A DNA stretch of 64,000 bases. Source: DASQUK01 sp046726215 (GTDB taxonomy: Bacteria > Actinomycetota > Acidimicrobiia > Acidimicrobiales > VFJN01). Positions 50,270 to 58,980 of the stretch are shown here, one piece after another. The stretch covers positions 62,001 to 126,000 of the forward strand of contig JBKPAA010000019.1 in assembly GCA_046726215.1 (NCBI GenBank), in the 5' to 3' direction. Positions within the stretch are counted from its first letter, which is position 1. The number at the start of each line of letters is the position of its first letter. The notes beneath the pieces are model-generated. The model searched no databases and was not told where the DNA came from. It saw only the letters and a program-made list of their open reading frames with translations. The translations under genes and the position numbers were made by a program.

Positions 50270-52582
50270 ATGAGCATCCTCGGCAGCCGGGTGCTGCGGA
50301 TCGAGGACCCTCGCCTGCTGACCAGCGGCGGCACCTATTGCGCCGACGTGCGTGACCCTCGCCTCGACGGGGCCGTCCACGCCAACTACGTGCGCTCGAC
50401 CGTGGCCCACGCCCGGCTGGTGTCGGTGGACGTGGACGCCGCCCGCGTCATGCCGGGCGTCGTGGACGCGGTCGCCGGCACCGACGTCGAGCTGCCGCCG
50501 ATACCCGGCTGGTTCAACCCCGCGATGGTCCGGACCCACCTCGCCCGCGACCGGGCCCGGTTCGTCGGCGAACCCGTGGCGGTGGTGCTCGCCGAGCGCC
50601 CCGATCAGGCCGAGGACGCGGCCGAGGCGGTGGCGGTCGGCTACGAGCCGTTGCCGGCCCTGACCGACCCGATGGCCGCCCTCACCAGCGAAGTCACGCT
50701 GTTCCCCGACGTCGGGACCAACCTGGTGTGCGAGTTCGGCGAACCGGCCCGCGATGACCCGGACGCGCTCGATCGCTGCGAGGTCGTGGTCCGCCGTCGC
50801 CTGGTCAACCAGCGGGTGGCGGCCTGCCCGCTGGAGGTGCGGTCGTCGGCGGCGGCGTGGGTCGACGGCCGGCTGCACATGTGGTGCTCGACGCAGGCCC
50901 CCCACGCGGTCCGGGACGCCCTGGGGGGCCTCTACGGCGTCGACACCGGCGGCGTGGCCGTGGTCGCCCCCGACGTGGGCGGCGGGTTCGGGGCCAAGAT
51001 CGACCTCCACCCCGAGGAGCTGCTGCTGCCGTGGCTGGCACGCCGCTGTGGCCGGCCCGTCCGCTGGGTCGAGAGCCGCAGCGAGAACCTGCTGGCGATG
51101 GTGCAGGGCCGCGCCCAGGTGCAGGACGTGGCCATCGGCGGGCGGCGCGACGGCACCGTCGAGGCCTACCGGCTGTCGATCGTGCAGGATGCCGGCGCCT
51201 ACCCGACCGCGGGCGCCTACCTGCCCATGCTGACGCGGTCGATGGCGGCCGGCACGTACGCCATAGCCGTGGTCGAGACGGACGCGCGGGTGGTGGTCAC
51301 CACCACCCCGCCGGTCGGGCCCTACCGCGGTGCGGGCCGGCCCGAGGCCGCCGCCGCCATCGAACGGGCGATCGACCTGTTCGCGGCCGAGCTTCAGATG
51401 GATCCCACGGAGGTGCGCCGGCGCAACCTGCTGGCCCGGTTCGACGAACCCCACACGACGCCCACCGGCCAGACCTACGACTGCGGGGACTACCCAGCGG
51501 CTTTGGAGAGGGTGCTGGCGGCCGCCGGGCACGGCGAGCTGCGCGCCGAGCAGCGGCGCCGCCGCCAGCGGGGAGACGCCCGGCTCCTGGGCATCGGCGT
51601 TGCCACCTACGTGGAGGTCACCGCCGTTCCCTCGGGGGGGACCGAGTTCGCCCGCGTGGAGGTGCGACCCCGGCTCGACGCAGCCGGCGCCGACGCCGTC
51701 GACGTCGCGGTCGCTACGGGGACCTCGCCCCACGGCCAGGGCCTGGCGACCGCGTTCGCCATGCTGGTGGCCGACGAGCTGGGTGTCCCGCTCGAGTACG
51801 TCAGCGTGCGGCACGGCGACACCGATGCGGTCCCGAGGGGCGGCGGCACGATGGGATCGCGGTCGGTCCAGCTGGGCGGGTCGGCGGTGCACGGCGCGGC
51901 CATCGAGGTGGTGGAGCAGGCGCGGAAGGTCGCCGCCGACCTCCTGGAGGCGGCCGTGGACGACGTGGTCCACGACGCCGCGGCGGGAGCCTTCTGCGTG
52001 GCCGGGGCCCCGGCCGGGAAGCGCAGCTGGGCCGAGGTGGCCGCGGCCGCGGATTCCGCCGGGACGCCGCTCGCAGCCGACCACGACTTCGAGGTGGCGC
52101 ACTCGACCTTCCCGTTCGGGGCGCACGTGGCCGTCGTCGAGGTCGACACGGAGACCGGCGACGTCCGGCTGGTGCGTCTGGTGGCCTGCGACGACGCCGG
52201 CCGCATCGTCAATCCGCTGCTCGCCCACGGCCAGCGCCACGGCGGGCTGGCCCAGGGGGCGGCGCAGGCGCTGTACGAGCAGGTCGCGTTCGACGACGAC
52301 GGGAACCCACTGACGGCCAGCTTCGCCGACTACCAGATCGTCTCGGCGGCGGAGCTGCCGTCGTTCGAGCTCGTCGACCTGGAGACGCCGACCTGGGTCA
52401 ACGCCCTCGGTGCCAAGGGCATCGGCGAGTCCGGGACGATCGGCTCGACCCCCGCAGTCCAAAACGCGGTGTGCGACGCGCTCGCTCACCTGGGCGTGCG
52501 TCACGTCGACATGCCCTGCACGCCGGAGAGGGTGTGGCGGGCCATCCGGGAAACGGGCAGGATGAGCACCAGCGGGCCGTGA
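50270..52582 (+). CDS. Molybdenum hydroxylase large subunit (aldehyde oxidase/form II CoxL type), first copy
   Basis: The 770-residue protein begins G-S-R-V-L-R-I-E-D-P-R-L-L-T-S-G, typical of the xanthine dehydrogenase/CoxL superfamily. V-G-G-G-F-G-A-K lies near residue 240, and the active-site loop P-Y-R-G-A-G-R-P-E at 351-359. The loop has no Cys, so it is not a form I CO dehydrogenase (A-Y-R-C-S-F-R). The molybdenum-proximal Glu lies in K-G-I-G-E-S-G-T near 718. It hydroxylates an unknown aldehyde, N-heterocycle or similar substrate. It is followed by small, second large and FAD subunits. Confidence 0.9.
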   Translation: MSILGSRVLRIEDPRLLTSGGTYCADVRDPRLDGAVHANYVRSTVAHARLVSVDVDAARVMPGVVDAVAGTDVELPPIPGWFNPAMVRTHLARDRARFVGEPVAVVLAERPDQAEDAAEAVAVGYEPLPALTDPMAALTSEVTLFPDVGTNLVCEFGEPARDDPDALDRCEVVVRRRLVNQRVAACPLEVRSSAAAWVDGRLHMWCSTQAPHAVRDALGGLYGVDTGGVAVVAPDVGGGFGAKIDLHPEELLLPWLARRCGRPVRWVESRSENLLAMVQGRAQVQDVAIGGRRDGTVEAYRLSIVQDAGAYPTAGAYLPMLTRSMAAGTYAIAVVETDARVVVTTTPPVGPYRGAGRPEAAAAIERAIDLFAAELQMDPTEVRRRNLLARFDEPHTTPTGQTYDCGDYPAALERVLAAAGHGELRAEQRRRRQRGDARLLGIGVATYVEVTAVPSGGTEFARVEVRPRLDAAGADAVDVAVATGTSPHGQGLATAFAMLVADELGVPLEYVSVRHGDTDAVPRGGGTMGSRSVQLGGSAVHGAAIEVVEQARKVAADLLEAAVDDVVHDAAAGAFCVAGAPAGKRSWAEVAAAADSAGTPLAADHDFEVAHSTFPFGAHVAVVEVDTETGDVRLVRLVACDDAGRIVNPLLAHGQRHGGLAQGAAQALYEQVAFDDDGNPLTASFADYQIVSAAELPSFELVDLETPTWVNALGAKGIGESGTIGSTPAVQNAVCDALAHLGVRHVDMPCTPERVWRAIRETGRMSTSGP

Positions 52583-52618
52583 CGACCGGTCACGGCCGAA
52601 GGTGAGGGGGCCGCCGCT

Positions 52619-53125
52619 GTGAACATCACCCTTTCGGTCAACGGGGAGGAGCGCTCGTCCGACGTCGAACCTCGCCGGCTGCTGGTGCACCACCTGAGGG
52701 ACGACCTCGGCCTCACCGGCACCAACGTCGGCTGCGACACCTCGTCGTGCGGGGCCTGCACGGTCCTCATGGACGGGGAGTCGGTGAAGTCGTGCACGGT
52801 CCTCGCGGTGCAGGCCGACGGCCACGAGATCACCACGATCGAGGGCTTGGCCGCGCTCGCACGCGCGGGCGACGGTGAGGCCGGCGCGCTGCATCCGATG
52901 CAGCAGGCCTTCCACGAGCAGCACGGCCTGCAGTGCGGGTACTGCACCCCCGGTATGGTGATGGCCGCGGTGTCGCTGCTGGCAGAGAATCCGCATCCCA
53001 GCGAGGCCGACGTGCGGCTGGGGTTGGAGGGCAACCTCTGTCGCTGCACCGGCTACCACAACATCGTGCGGTCGGTGCTCGCCGCCGCCGGCGATCTGCC
53101 GGCGTCCGAGGAGGTGCCGGCATGA
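52619..53125 (+). CDS. Molybdenum hydroxylase [2Fe-2S] small subunit
   Basis: The 168-residue protein has a plant-ferredoxin-like domain with C-D-T-S-S-C-G-A-C near residue 40 and C-T-V about 20 residues later. An all-helical domain follows, with C-G-Y-C-T-P-G-M near residue 104 and C-R-C-T-G-Y-H-N-I near 140. Both [2Fe-2S] sites are therefore complete. It carries electrons from the molybdenum site to FAD. GAGGGGG precedes the GTG start, and the stop overlaps the second large-subunit gene (ATGA). Confidence 0.95.
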   Translation: MNITLSVNGEERSSDVEPRRLLVHHLRDDLGLTGTNVGCDTSSCGACTVLMDGESVKSCTVLAVQADGHEITTIEGLAALARAGDGEAGALHPMQQAFHEQHGLQCGYCTPGMVMAAVSLLAENPHPSEADVRLGLEGNLCRCTGYHNIVRSVLAAAGDLPASEEVPA

Positions 53126-55512
53126 CCGCCACCGACGCCACCCGGGAGGCCGCCGCCCGGGGGATGGGCGCCCGCCTGCCCCGCAAGGAGGATGCTCGCC
53201 TGCTCACCGGCGAGGCGCGTTTCGTCGACGACCTGTCCCTCCCGGGTGCGCTCTGGATGGGCATGGTCCGCAGCCCGTTCGCCCACGCCCGCATCGGCAA
53301 CATCGACGCCAGCGCGGCACTGGCCATCCCCGGCGTGCGGCACGTGTTCACGGGGACTGACCTTAGAGACGGGTGGGCGGCAGCCATGCCCTGCGCCTGG
53401 CCGGTCACGGAGGACATGAAGGCGCCCGACCACTGGCCGGTCGCCGTCGACAAGGCCTGCTACGTCGGCGACATCGTGGCGGTGGTGGTGGCGGAGAGCC
53501 GCTATGCCGCCACCGACGGCGTCGATGCCGTGGTGGTCGACTACGACCCCATGGAGGCCGTCGTCGACCTCGAGGACGCCGCCAGCGACCGCGTGGTGAT
53601 CCACGAGGGGCTCGGCACCAACCGCAGCTACACCTGGACGCTGGTGCCCGATCCGGACGCCGTGGAACGGGCGTTCGCGGAGGCGGCCCACGTCGTGCGG
53701 GAGCGCTACCTGCAACAGCGCTTGATCCCAGTGGCGATCGAGCCCCGGGGCGTAGCCGCCGTGCCGGGCGTCTACGGCGGCGACCTCACCGTCTATTCGG
53801 CGACGCAGATACCCCACATCCTCAAGATCATGATCACCGCCACCTGTGGCGTCCCCGAGGCCAAGGTACGGGTCATCGCCCCCGCGGTGGGTGGCGGGTT
53901 CGGGTCCAAGCTCAACGTCTACGCCGAGGAGCTCATCGCCGTGGCGGTCGCCCAGCGCCTGGGCGTGCCCACCCGCTGGACCGAGGGCCGCAGCGAGAAC
54001 TCGGTGGCCACGATCCAGGGCAGGGGGCAGATCCAGGACATCGAGCTGGCGGCCGGTGCCGAGGGCAAGGTCACCGCCGTCCGGGTCAAGCTGCTGGCCG
54101 ACATGGGGGCCTACATGCAGCTGGTCACCCCCGGGATCCCGCTGCTGGGCGCCTTCCTGTATGGCGGGGTGTACGACGTCCCCGCGTACTCGTTCGAGTG
54201 CACGGGCGTGTTCACGACCAAGACGCCGACCGATGCCTACCGGGGTGCGGGGCGGCCCGAGGCGACCTATGCCATCGAGCGGGCGATCGAGTCCCTGGCC
54301 CGCGAGGTCGGCGTCGACTCCGCCGAGATCCGCCGACGCAACTACATCCCGGCCGATCGGTTCCCGTACGACGCCTCGTCGGGGCTGACCTTCGACTCCG
54401 GGAACTACGAGCCGACGCTCGATCGGGCGCTCGAGCTGGTGGGCCACGATGCGCGCCGGGCCGACCAGCAACGCCGGCGTGACGCCGGCGACACCAAGCA
54501 CCTGGGCATCGGCATCGCCACGTACGTTGAGATGTGCGGGCTCGCCCCGAGCCGCGTGCTGGCGTCGCTGAACTACGCCGCCGGTGGATGGGAGGCCGCG
54601 ACGGTGCGGGTGCTCCCGACCGGCACGGTCCAGGTGGTGAGCGGCACCACGCCGCACGGGCAGGGCCACGAGACCACCTGGTCGCAGATCGTGGCCGACA
54701 AGCTCGGTGTCGACCCCGACAGCGTGGAGGTGCTGCACTCCGACACCGCCGTCAGCCCCATCGGCATGGACACGTACGGCAGTCGCTCGCTGGCGGTCGG
54801 CGGCGTGGCGGTAGGCATGGCCGCCGACCAGGTGCTCGACAAGGCCCGCAAGATCGCCGCCCACCAGCTCGAGTGCGCGGAGGACGACCTCGAGCTCGTT
54901 GACGGGGAGCTGCGGGTCAAGGGCACGCCGACCAAGGCGATGACGCTCCAGGCCCTCGCCTTCGAGGCCTTCAGCGCCCACAACCTGCCCGACGGTCTCG
55001 AGCCCAATCTCGTGGGCCAGGTCACGTACGACCCACCCAACTTCGTGTTCCCCTTCGGGACCCACGTTGCCGTGGTCGAGGTCGACGAGGAGACGGGCGG
55101 CGTCGAGCTGCTCGACTACGCCGCAGTCGACGACTGCGGCGTGCAGGTCAACCCCATGATCGTCGAGGGCCAGCTCCACGGGGGCATCGTCCAGGGCGCC
55201 GCCCAGGCGCTGTGGGAGGAAGCGGTGTACGACGGCGAGGGGCTGCTGCGCAACCCCACGCTGACCGACTACTGCGTGCCCTCGGCCGCCGAGGTGCCGA
55301 ACATCAGGCTCGACCACACGGTCACGCCGAGCCCCACCAACCCGCTCGGTGTGAAGGGCATCGGTGAGGCCGGCACGATCGTGTCGACCCCGACCGTCAT
55401 CAACGCCATCGTCGACGCCCTGGCGCCGCTGGGGATCACCGACATCGCCATGCCGGCCACCCCCGAACGGGTGTGGGCGGCCATCCGGGAGGCTCGGGAG
55501 GGACAGGCATGA
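53122..55512 (+). CDS. Molybdenum hydroxylase large subunit (form II CoxL type), second copy
   Basis: The 796-residue protein begins with L-P-R-K-E-D-A-R-L-L-T-G near residue 19. It then shows V-G-G-G-F-G-S-K near residue 257, the active-site loop A-Y-R-G-A-G-R-P-E at 372-380, T-T-P-H-G-Q-G-H near 510 and K-G-I-G-E-A-G-T near 745. The loop marks form II rather than CO-oxidising form I. It is the more typical CoxL partner of the small and FAD subunits, being overlapped on both sides (ATGA junctions). The two large subunits in this cluster are clearly related but distinct, so they may form alternative enzymes. Confidence 0.93.
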   Translation: MTATDATREAAARGMGARLPRKEDARLLTGEARFVDDLSLPGALWMGMVRSPFAHARIGNIDASAALAIPGVRHVFTGTDLRDGWAAAMPCAWPVTEDMKAPDHWPVAVDKACYVGDIVAVVVAESRYAATDGVDAVVVDYDPMEAVVDLEDAASDRVVIHEGLGTNRSYTWTLVPDPDAVERAFAEAAHVVRERYLQQRLIPVAIEPRGVAAVPGVYGGDLTVYSATQIPHILKIMITATCGVPEAKVRVIAPAVGGGFGSKLNVYAEELIAVAVAQRLGVPTRWTEGRSENSVATIQGRGQIQDIELAAGAEGKVTAVRVKLLADMGAYMQLVTPGIPLLGAFLYGGVYDVPAYSFECTGVFTTKTPTDAYRGAGRPEATYAIERAIESLAREVGVDSAEIRRRNYIPADRFPYDASSGLTFDSGNYEPTLDRALELVGHDARRADQQRRRDAGDTKHLGIGIATYVEMCGLAPSRVLASLNYAAGGWEAATVRVLPTGTVQVVSGTTPHGQGHETTWSQIVADKLGVDPDSVEVLHSDTAVSPIGMDTYGSRSLAVGGVAVGMAADQVLDKARKIAAHQLECAEDDLELVDGELRVKGTPTKAMTLQALAFEAFSAHNLPDGLEPNLVGQVTYDPPNFVFPFGTHVAVVEVDEETGGVELLDYAAVDDCGVQVNPMIVEGQLHGGIVQGAAQALWEEAVYDGEGLLRNPTLTDYCVPSAAEVPNIRLDHTVTPSPTNPLGVKGIGEAGTIVSTPTVINAIVDALAPLGITDIAMPATPERVWAAIREAREGQA

Positions 55513-56342
55513 TCCCCGCAGCATTCGACTACCAACGCGCGTCCAGCGTCGACGAAGCCGTCGGGCTGCTGGGCGAGCACGGGGACGACGCCAAGCTGCT
55601 GGCCGGCGGCCACTCGCTGCTGCCGCTCATGAGGCTGCGTCTAGCCGCACCGGCGGTGCTCATCGACATCGGCCGCCTCGAGGACCTGTCATACGTGCGC
55701 AGCGACGGCGGCCAGGTGCGGATCGGCGCGCTCTGCCGGCACCACGATCTGGCGACGTCCGATGAGCTGCGCGAGCAGGCGCCGCTGCTTGCCCACATCG
55801 CCGGGCAGATCGGTGACCCGCAGGTGCGTCACCGGGGCACGATCGGCGGCTCGATCGCCCACGGAGACCCGGCATCGGACCTTCCGGCGGCCCTGCTGGC
55901 GTTGCGGGGGACGCTGGTGGCTCGCGGCCCCGGCGGTGAGCGTGAGATCCCGGCGGACGAGATGTTCACGGGCTTCCTGGAGACGGCGTTGGCGCCGGAC
56001 GAGGTCCTCACGGAGATCCGCGTCGCCGCGGTGGGCAGTGCGCCGTGGGGGTTCCAGAAGTTCGTGCGCCGAGCGCAGGACTGGGCGATTGTGGGCTGCG
56101 CGGCCGTGCTCGGCAACGGCGGGTCGGGTGGTCCCGGGGTCGGCCTGGTCAACATGGGCCCGACGCCGCTGCGGGCGGCCGGCGTGGAGGAGGCGCTCCG
56201 AAGCGGCGCCTCGCCGGGCGACGCCGCCGCGCACGCCGACGAGGGCACCGAGCCCACCGACGACCTCAACGCCTCCGCCGAGTATCGCCGGCACCTCGCC
56301 CGGGTGCTGGTCCGCCGCGCCCTGGAGTCGGCGCAGGCGTAG
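55509..56342 (+). CDS. Molybdenum hydroxylase FAD-binding medium subunit
   Basis: The 277-residue protein shows the two FAD motifs of this family, A-G-G-H-S-L-L-P-L-M near residue 31 and T-I-G-G-S-I-A-H-G-D-P near residue 110. A C-terminal CO_deh_flav_C domain begins near residue 175. It passes electrons from the iron-sulphur subunit to an acceptor. It overlaps the second large subunit gene by 4 bases. A nested palindromic repeat follows its stop and separates the structural genes from the maturation genes. Confidence 0.95.
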   Translation: MIPAAFDYQRASSVDEAVGLLGEHGDDAKLLAGGHSLLPLMRLRLAAPAVLIDIGRLEDLSYVRSDGGQVRIGALCRHHDLATSDELREQAPLLAHIAGQIGDPQVRHRGTIGGSIAHGDPASDLPAALLALRGTLVARGPGGEREIPADEMFTGFLETALAPDEVLTEIRVAAVGSAPWGFQKFVRRAQDWAIVGCAAVLGNGGSGGPGVGLVNMGPTPLRAAGVEEALRSGASPGDAAAHADEGTEPTDDLNASAEYRRHLARVLVRRALESAQA

Positions 56343-56365
56343 TTGGCGAGATCCCCTGCGTTACC

Positions 56366-56462
56366 CGAGGCAATAGCGAACGCCATTCGTAGCCCGAGGC
56401 AATGGCGAACGGTTTGCGTTCGCCATTGCCTCGAGTCCCGGTGAACGTTTGCCAGTGCCTCG
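56366..56462. repeat. Nested GAGGCAAT palindromic element, copy 2
   Basis: Four 17-base arms in the order + + - -. The inner pair, 56395-56411 and 56417-56433, is a perfect 17-bp inverted repeat (CGAGGCAATGGCGAACG and its complement) with a 5-base GTTTG loop. The outer arms, 56366-56382 and 56446-56462, are near copies with a few changes. It lies between the FAD-subunit gene and the MoxR-type ATPase gene. Confidence 0.8.
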
Positions 56463-56505
56463 GCTCGAGCGGGCTCGAAGGGGGCCGAGCCGGGGACCCC
56501 GGCCG

Positions 56506-56511
56506 TAGGCT
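56506..56511 (+). promoter_or_regulatory. -10-like TAGGCT before the MoxR-type ATPase gene
   Basis: TAGGCT ends 7 bases before ATG 56519. It would let the maturation genes be transcribed separately from the structural genes. Confidence 0.4.
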
Positions 56512-56518
56512 GGTGGGC

Positions 56519-57496
56519 ATGTCCGCCGCATCCGCCGGTCCTGCCGGCCCCGTCGCCGACGCCCCTGGCGCAAGCGGGGCGGTCGCCGCCGACACCGTCG
56601 ACGATGTCGTTGCGGGCCTGGCCGCCAACGACTACCTCGCCGACGAGGGGCTGGCCACGGCCGTGCTCCTGGCGCTGCGCCTGCAACGTCCACTGTTCCT
56701 GGAGGGCGACGCGGGGGTGGGCAAGACCGAGGTCGCCAAGGCCCTGAGCGCCTGGACAGGGGGCCGGCTGGTGCGGCTCCAGTGCTACGAGGGCATCGAC
56801 GCCTCCCAGGCCCTGTACGAGTGGGATCACGCCCGCCAGCTGCTCCACCTCCGCGCCGCGGAGGCCGCCGGTCGGGCCAGCGCCACCGGCGTCGAGGCAC
56901 TCGAGGATGAGCTCTACGCCGAGCGCTTCCTGGTCCGGCGTCCGCTGCTGCAGGCGCTCGACGGCGCCGGCGACGGCAGCGCCCCGCCGGTGCTGCTCAT
57001 CGACGAGATCGACCGCGCCGACGACGAGTTCGAGGCGTTCCTGCTGGAGCTGCTGTCCGACTGGGCGGTGACCATTCCCGAACTGGGCACGGTGAGCGCC
57101 ACGGTGCCCCCGGTGACCGTTCTCACGTCCAACCGGACCCGCGACGTGCACGACGCCCTCAAACGCCGTTGCCTGTACCACTGGGTCGACCAGCCGGAGG
57201 TCGAGCGCGAGGTGGCGATCGTGCGGCTGCGGGCGCCCGAGGTGCCGGCGACGCTGGCCCGGGACGTGGCCATGGCCGTGGCCGAGGTGCGCACCTTCGG
57301 CCTCTACAAGCCGCCCGGCATCGCCGAGACCATCGACTGGGCCCGCGCGTTGACCACGCTCGGGCGGACGTCGCTCGATGCCGACGCCGCGTCGGCGACG
57401 ATGGGGTCCGTGGTGAAGTACCGCGAGGACGAGCAGCGGGTGCGCGACCACGGGATCGACGAGCTCGTGCGGCAAGCGGTGCGCGGTGACGCCTGA
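56519..57496 (+). CDS. MoxR-type AAA+ ATPase (CoxD-like)
   Basis: The 325-residue ATPase has Walker A L-E-G-D-A-G-V-G-K-T-E near residue 61, Y-E-G-I-D-A-S-Q-A-L near 88, and Walker B V-L-L-I-D-E-I-D-R-A-D near 160. T-S-N-R-T-R-D marks sensor 1, and L-K-R-R-C-L-Y-H-W is the arginine-finger region. CoxD-like ATPases, with a VWA partner, help insert the molybdenum-copper or molybdenum cofactor. Start ATG 56519 is preferred because TAGGCT precedes it and the upstream frame is repeat sequence. It overlaps the VWA gene by 11 bases. Confidence 0.9.
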   Translation: MSAASAGPAGPVADAPGASGAVAADTVDDVVAGLAANDYLADEGLATAVLLALRLQRPLFLEGDAGVGKTEVAKALSAWTGGRLVRLQCYEGIDASQALYEWDHARQLLHLRAAEAAGRASATGVEALEDELYAERFLVRRPLLQALDGAGDGSAPPVLLIDEIDRADDEFEAFLLELLSDWAVTIPELGTVSATVPPVTVLTSNRTRDVHDALKRRCLYHWVDQPEVEREVAIVRLRAPEVPATLARDVAMAVAEVRTFGLYKPPGIAETIDWARALTTLGRTSLDADAASATMGSVVKYREDEQRVRDHGIDELVRQAVRGDA

Positions 57497-58634
57497 CGAC
57501 CGCGGCTCGGGTGCCGGCCGGCCCGAGCGCCTGGTTGTGGACTTCATCGATCGGGTGCGCCGAGAGGGCCTGGCCGTGCCACCGGGGTCGACCGTGGAGT
57601 ACGCGCGGGCGCTGGGGGCACTGCGGTCCACGCAGACCACCGCTCTCTACTGGGCCGGTCGTGCCACGCTGGTGCGCCGTCCCGAAGACATCGCCGCCTA
57701 CGACCGCGCCTTCGCGTCGTTCTTCGGGGGCGCGGACGACGCACCGATGAGGCGTGTGTCGGTCTCGGTCGAGCTCCGGGTCGACGCCCCCGACGACCCG
57801 GCGGCGAACGATCCGCCGCCCGATGGTGACGACGAGTCGCCCGCCAACGAGCTGCGCACGTTGCGCTGGAGCGCCACCGAGCTGCTGCGCCACAAGGACT
57901 TATCCCAGTGCACCGCCGAGGAACTGGCGGAGGCCCACCGGCTGATGGCGGACCTGCGCGTGCACGCCGCCCTGCGGCGCAGCCGCCGTCGGCGGCGGAC
58001 GTCGCGGCATCGCGGCCATCCCGACCTGCGCCGGACCGTGGCCCGATCGTTGCGGACCGGAGGCGAGGTGGTCCGCCCCGCCACCAGCGAACGCGGTGAG
58101 CGGCCGCGCCGCCTGGTCCTGCTGCTGGACGTCAGCGGCTCGATGGAGCCCTACGCGCGGGCGCTGGCCCGGTTCGCGCACGCCGCCGTGGCGGCCCGCA
58201 AGCGCGGCCAGGTGGAGGTGTTCGCGCTCGGCACACGTGTCACCCGCATATCCCACGAGCTGGCCACCCACGACCCGGACGCTGCGCTGCGCAGTGCCGC
58301 CGACGCGGTTGCCGACTGGGCGGGGGGTACCCGCCTGGGCGAGGGGCTGCGCACGTTCAACGACCGCTGGGGCGTGCGGGGCCTGGCCCGGGGGGCGGTG
58401 GTGGTGGTGCTGTCCGACGGCTGGGACCGGGGCGATCCCACCCTGCTGGGGTCCGAGCTGGCCCGGCTGCGGCGAGTCGTCTACCGCCTGGTGTGGGTCA
58501 ACCCGCTGAAGGCCTCGCCGGGCTTCGCGCCGCTGGCCCAGGGCATGGCGGCGGCACTCCCGCACGTGGACGAGTTCGTGGAGGGTCACTCGGTGGCCTC
58601 GCTGGAGGCCCTGGCCGAGGTGGTGGCCCGATGA
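57486..58634 (+). CDS. VWA-domain protein (CoxE-like)
   Basis: The 382-residue protein has an N-terminal helical region with F-I-D-R-V-R-R-E-G near residue 20, as in CoxE. An Arg-rich linker follows near residue 160-180. A VWA domain (about 200-370) holds a metal site in L-L-L-D-V-S-G-S-M-E-P, then a Thr in G-G-T-R-L-G-E-G-L and an Asp in V-L-S-D-G-W-D. It acts with the MoxR ATPase in hydroxylase maturation. GTG 57486 overlaps the ATPase gene end. The acidic, proline-rich stretch near residues 100-118 is probably disordered. Confidence 0.9.
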   Translation: MTPDDRGSGAGRPERLVVDFIDRVRREGLAVPPGSTVEYARALGALRSTQTTALYWAGRATLVRRPEDIAAYDRAFASFFGGADDAPMRRVSVSVELRVDAPDDPAANDPPPDGDDESPANELRTLRWSATELLRHKDLSQCTAEELAEAHRLMADLRVHAALRRSRRRRRTSRHRGHPDLRRTVARSLRTGGEVVRPATSERGERPRRLVLLLDVSGSMEPYARALARFAHAAVAARKRGQVEVFALGTRVTRISHELATHDPDAALRSAADAVADWAGGTRLGEGLRTFNDRWGVRGLARGAVVVVLSDGWDRGDPTLLGSELARLRRVVYRLVWVNPLKASPGFAPLAQGMAAALPHVDEFVEGHSVASLEALAEVVAR

Positions 58635-58665
58635 CATCGGCGGGCGAAGCCGGAAGGAAGGTTCC

Positions 58666-58980
58666 ATGAGAGAGCTGCTCGACGAGCTCGACCGCTGGCG
58701 GGCCGAGGGCGTGCCGGTCGCCATTGCCCGGGTGGTCGACCTCGACGGATCGGGTCCCCGGGCGCCTGGCGCCGCCATGGCCGTCAACGGGCGTGGCGAG
58801 GTGATCGGGTCGGTGTCGGGCGGATGCGTCGAGGGCGCGGTGGTCACCGAGGCGCTGGAGGTGCTGCGCACCGGCGAGCGCAAGGTGGTGACCTTCGGTT
58901 ACAGCGACGACGATGCCTTCGCGGTCGGCCTGACGTGCGGTGGCACGATCCACCTGTTCCTGGAGCCGATGGACTGGTGA
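58666..58980 (+). CDS. Stand-alone XdhC/CoxI-domain protein
   Basis: The 104-residue protein is a single XdhC_CoxI N-terminal domain. V-A-I-A-R-V-V-D-L-D-G-S-G-P-R lies near residue 18, G-S-V-S-G-G-C-V-E-G-A-V-V near 48, and L-T-C-G-G-T-I-H-L-F at the end. XdhC-type chaperones bind the molybdenum cofactor and pass it on in sulphurated form. The two conserved Cys residues, in G-G-C-V-E and T-C-G-G, are both present. AAGGAAGG precedes ATG 58666. The stop overlaps the next gene, a longer XdhC homologue, by 4 bases. Confidence 0.88.
   Translation: MRELLDELDRWRAEGVPVAIARVVDLDGSGPRAPGAAMAVNGRGEVIGSVSGGCVEGAVVTEALEVLRTGERKVVTFGYSDDDAFAVGLTCGGTIHLFLEPMDW

Noticed and set aside
53122..55512. Annotation of the second large subunit as form I carbon monoxide dehydrogenase (coxL)
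   Set aside because: The active-site loop is A-Y-R-G-A-G-R, not A-Y-R-C-S-F-R, so the copper-binding Cys is absent.
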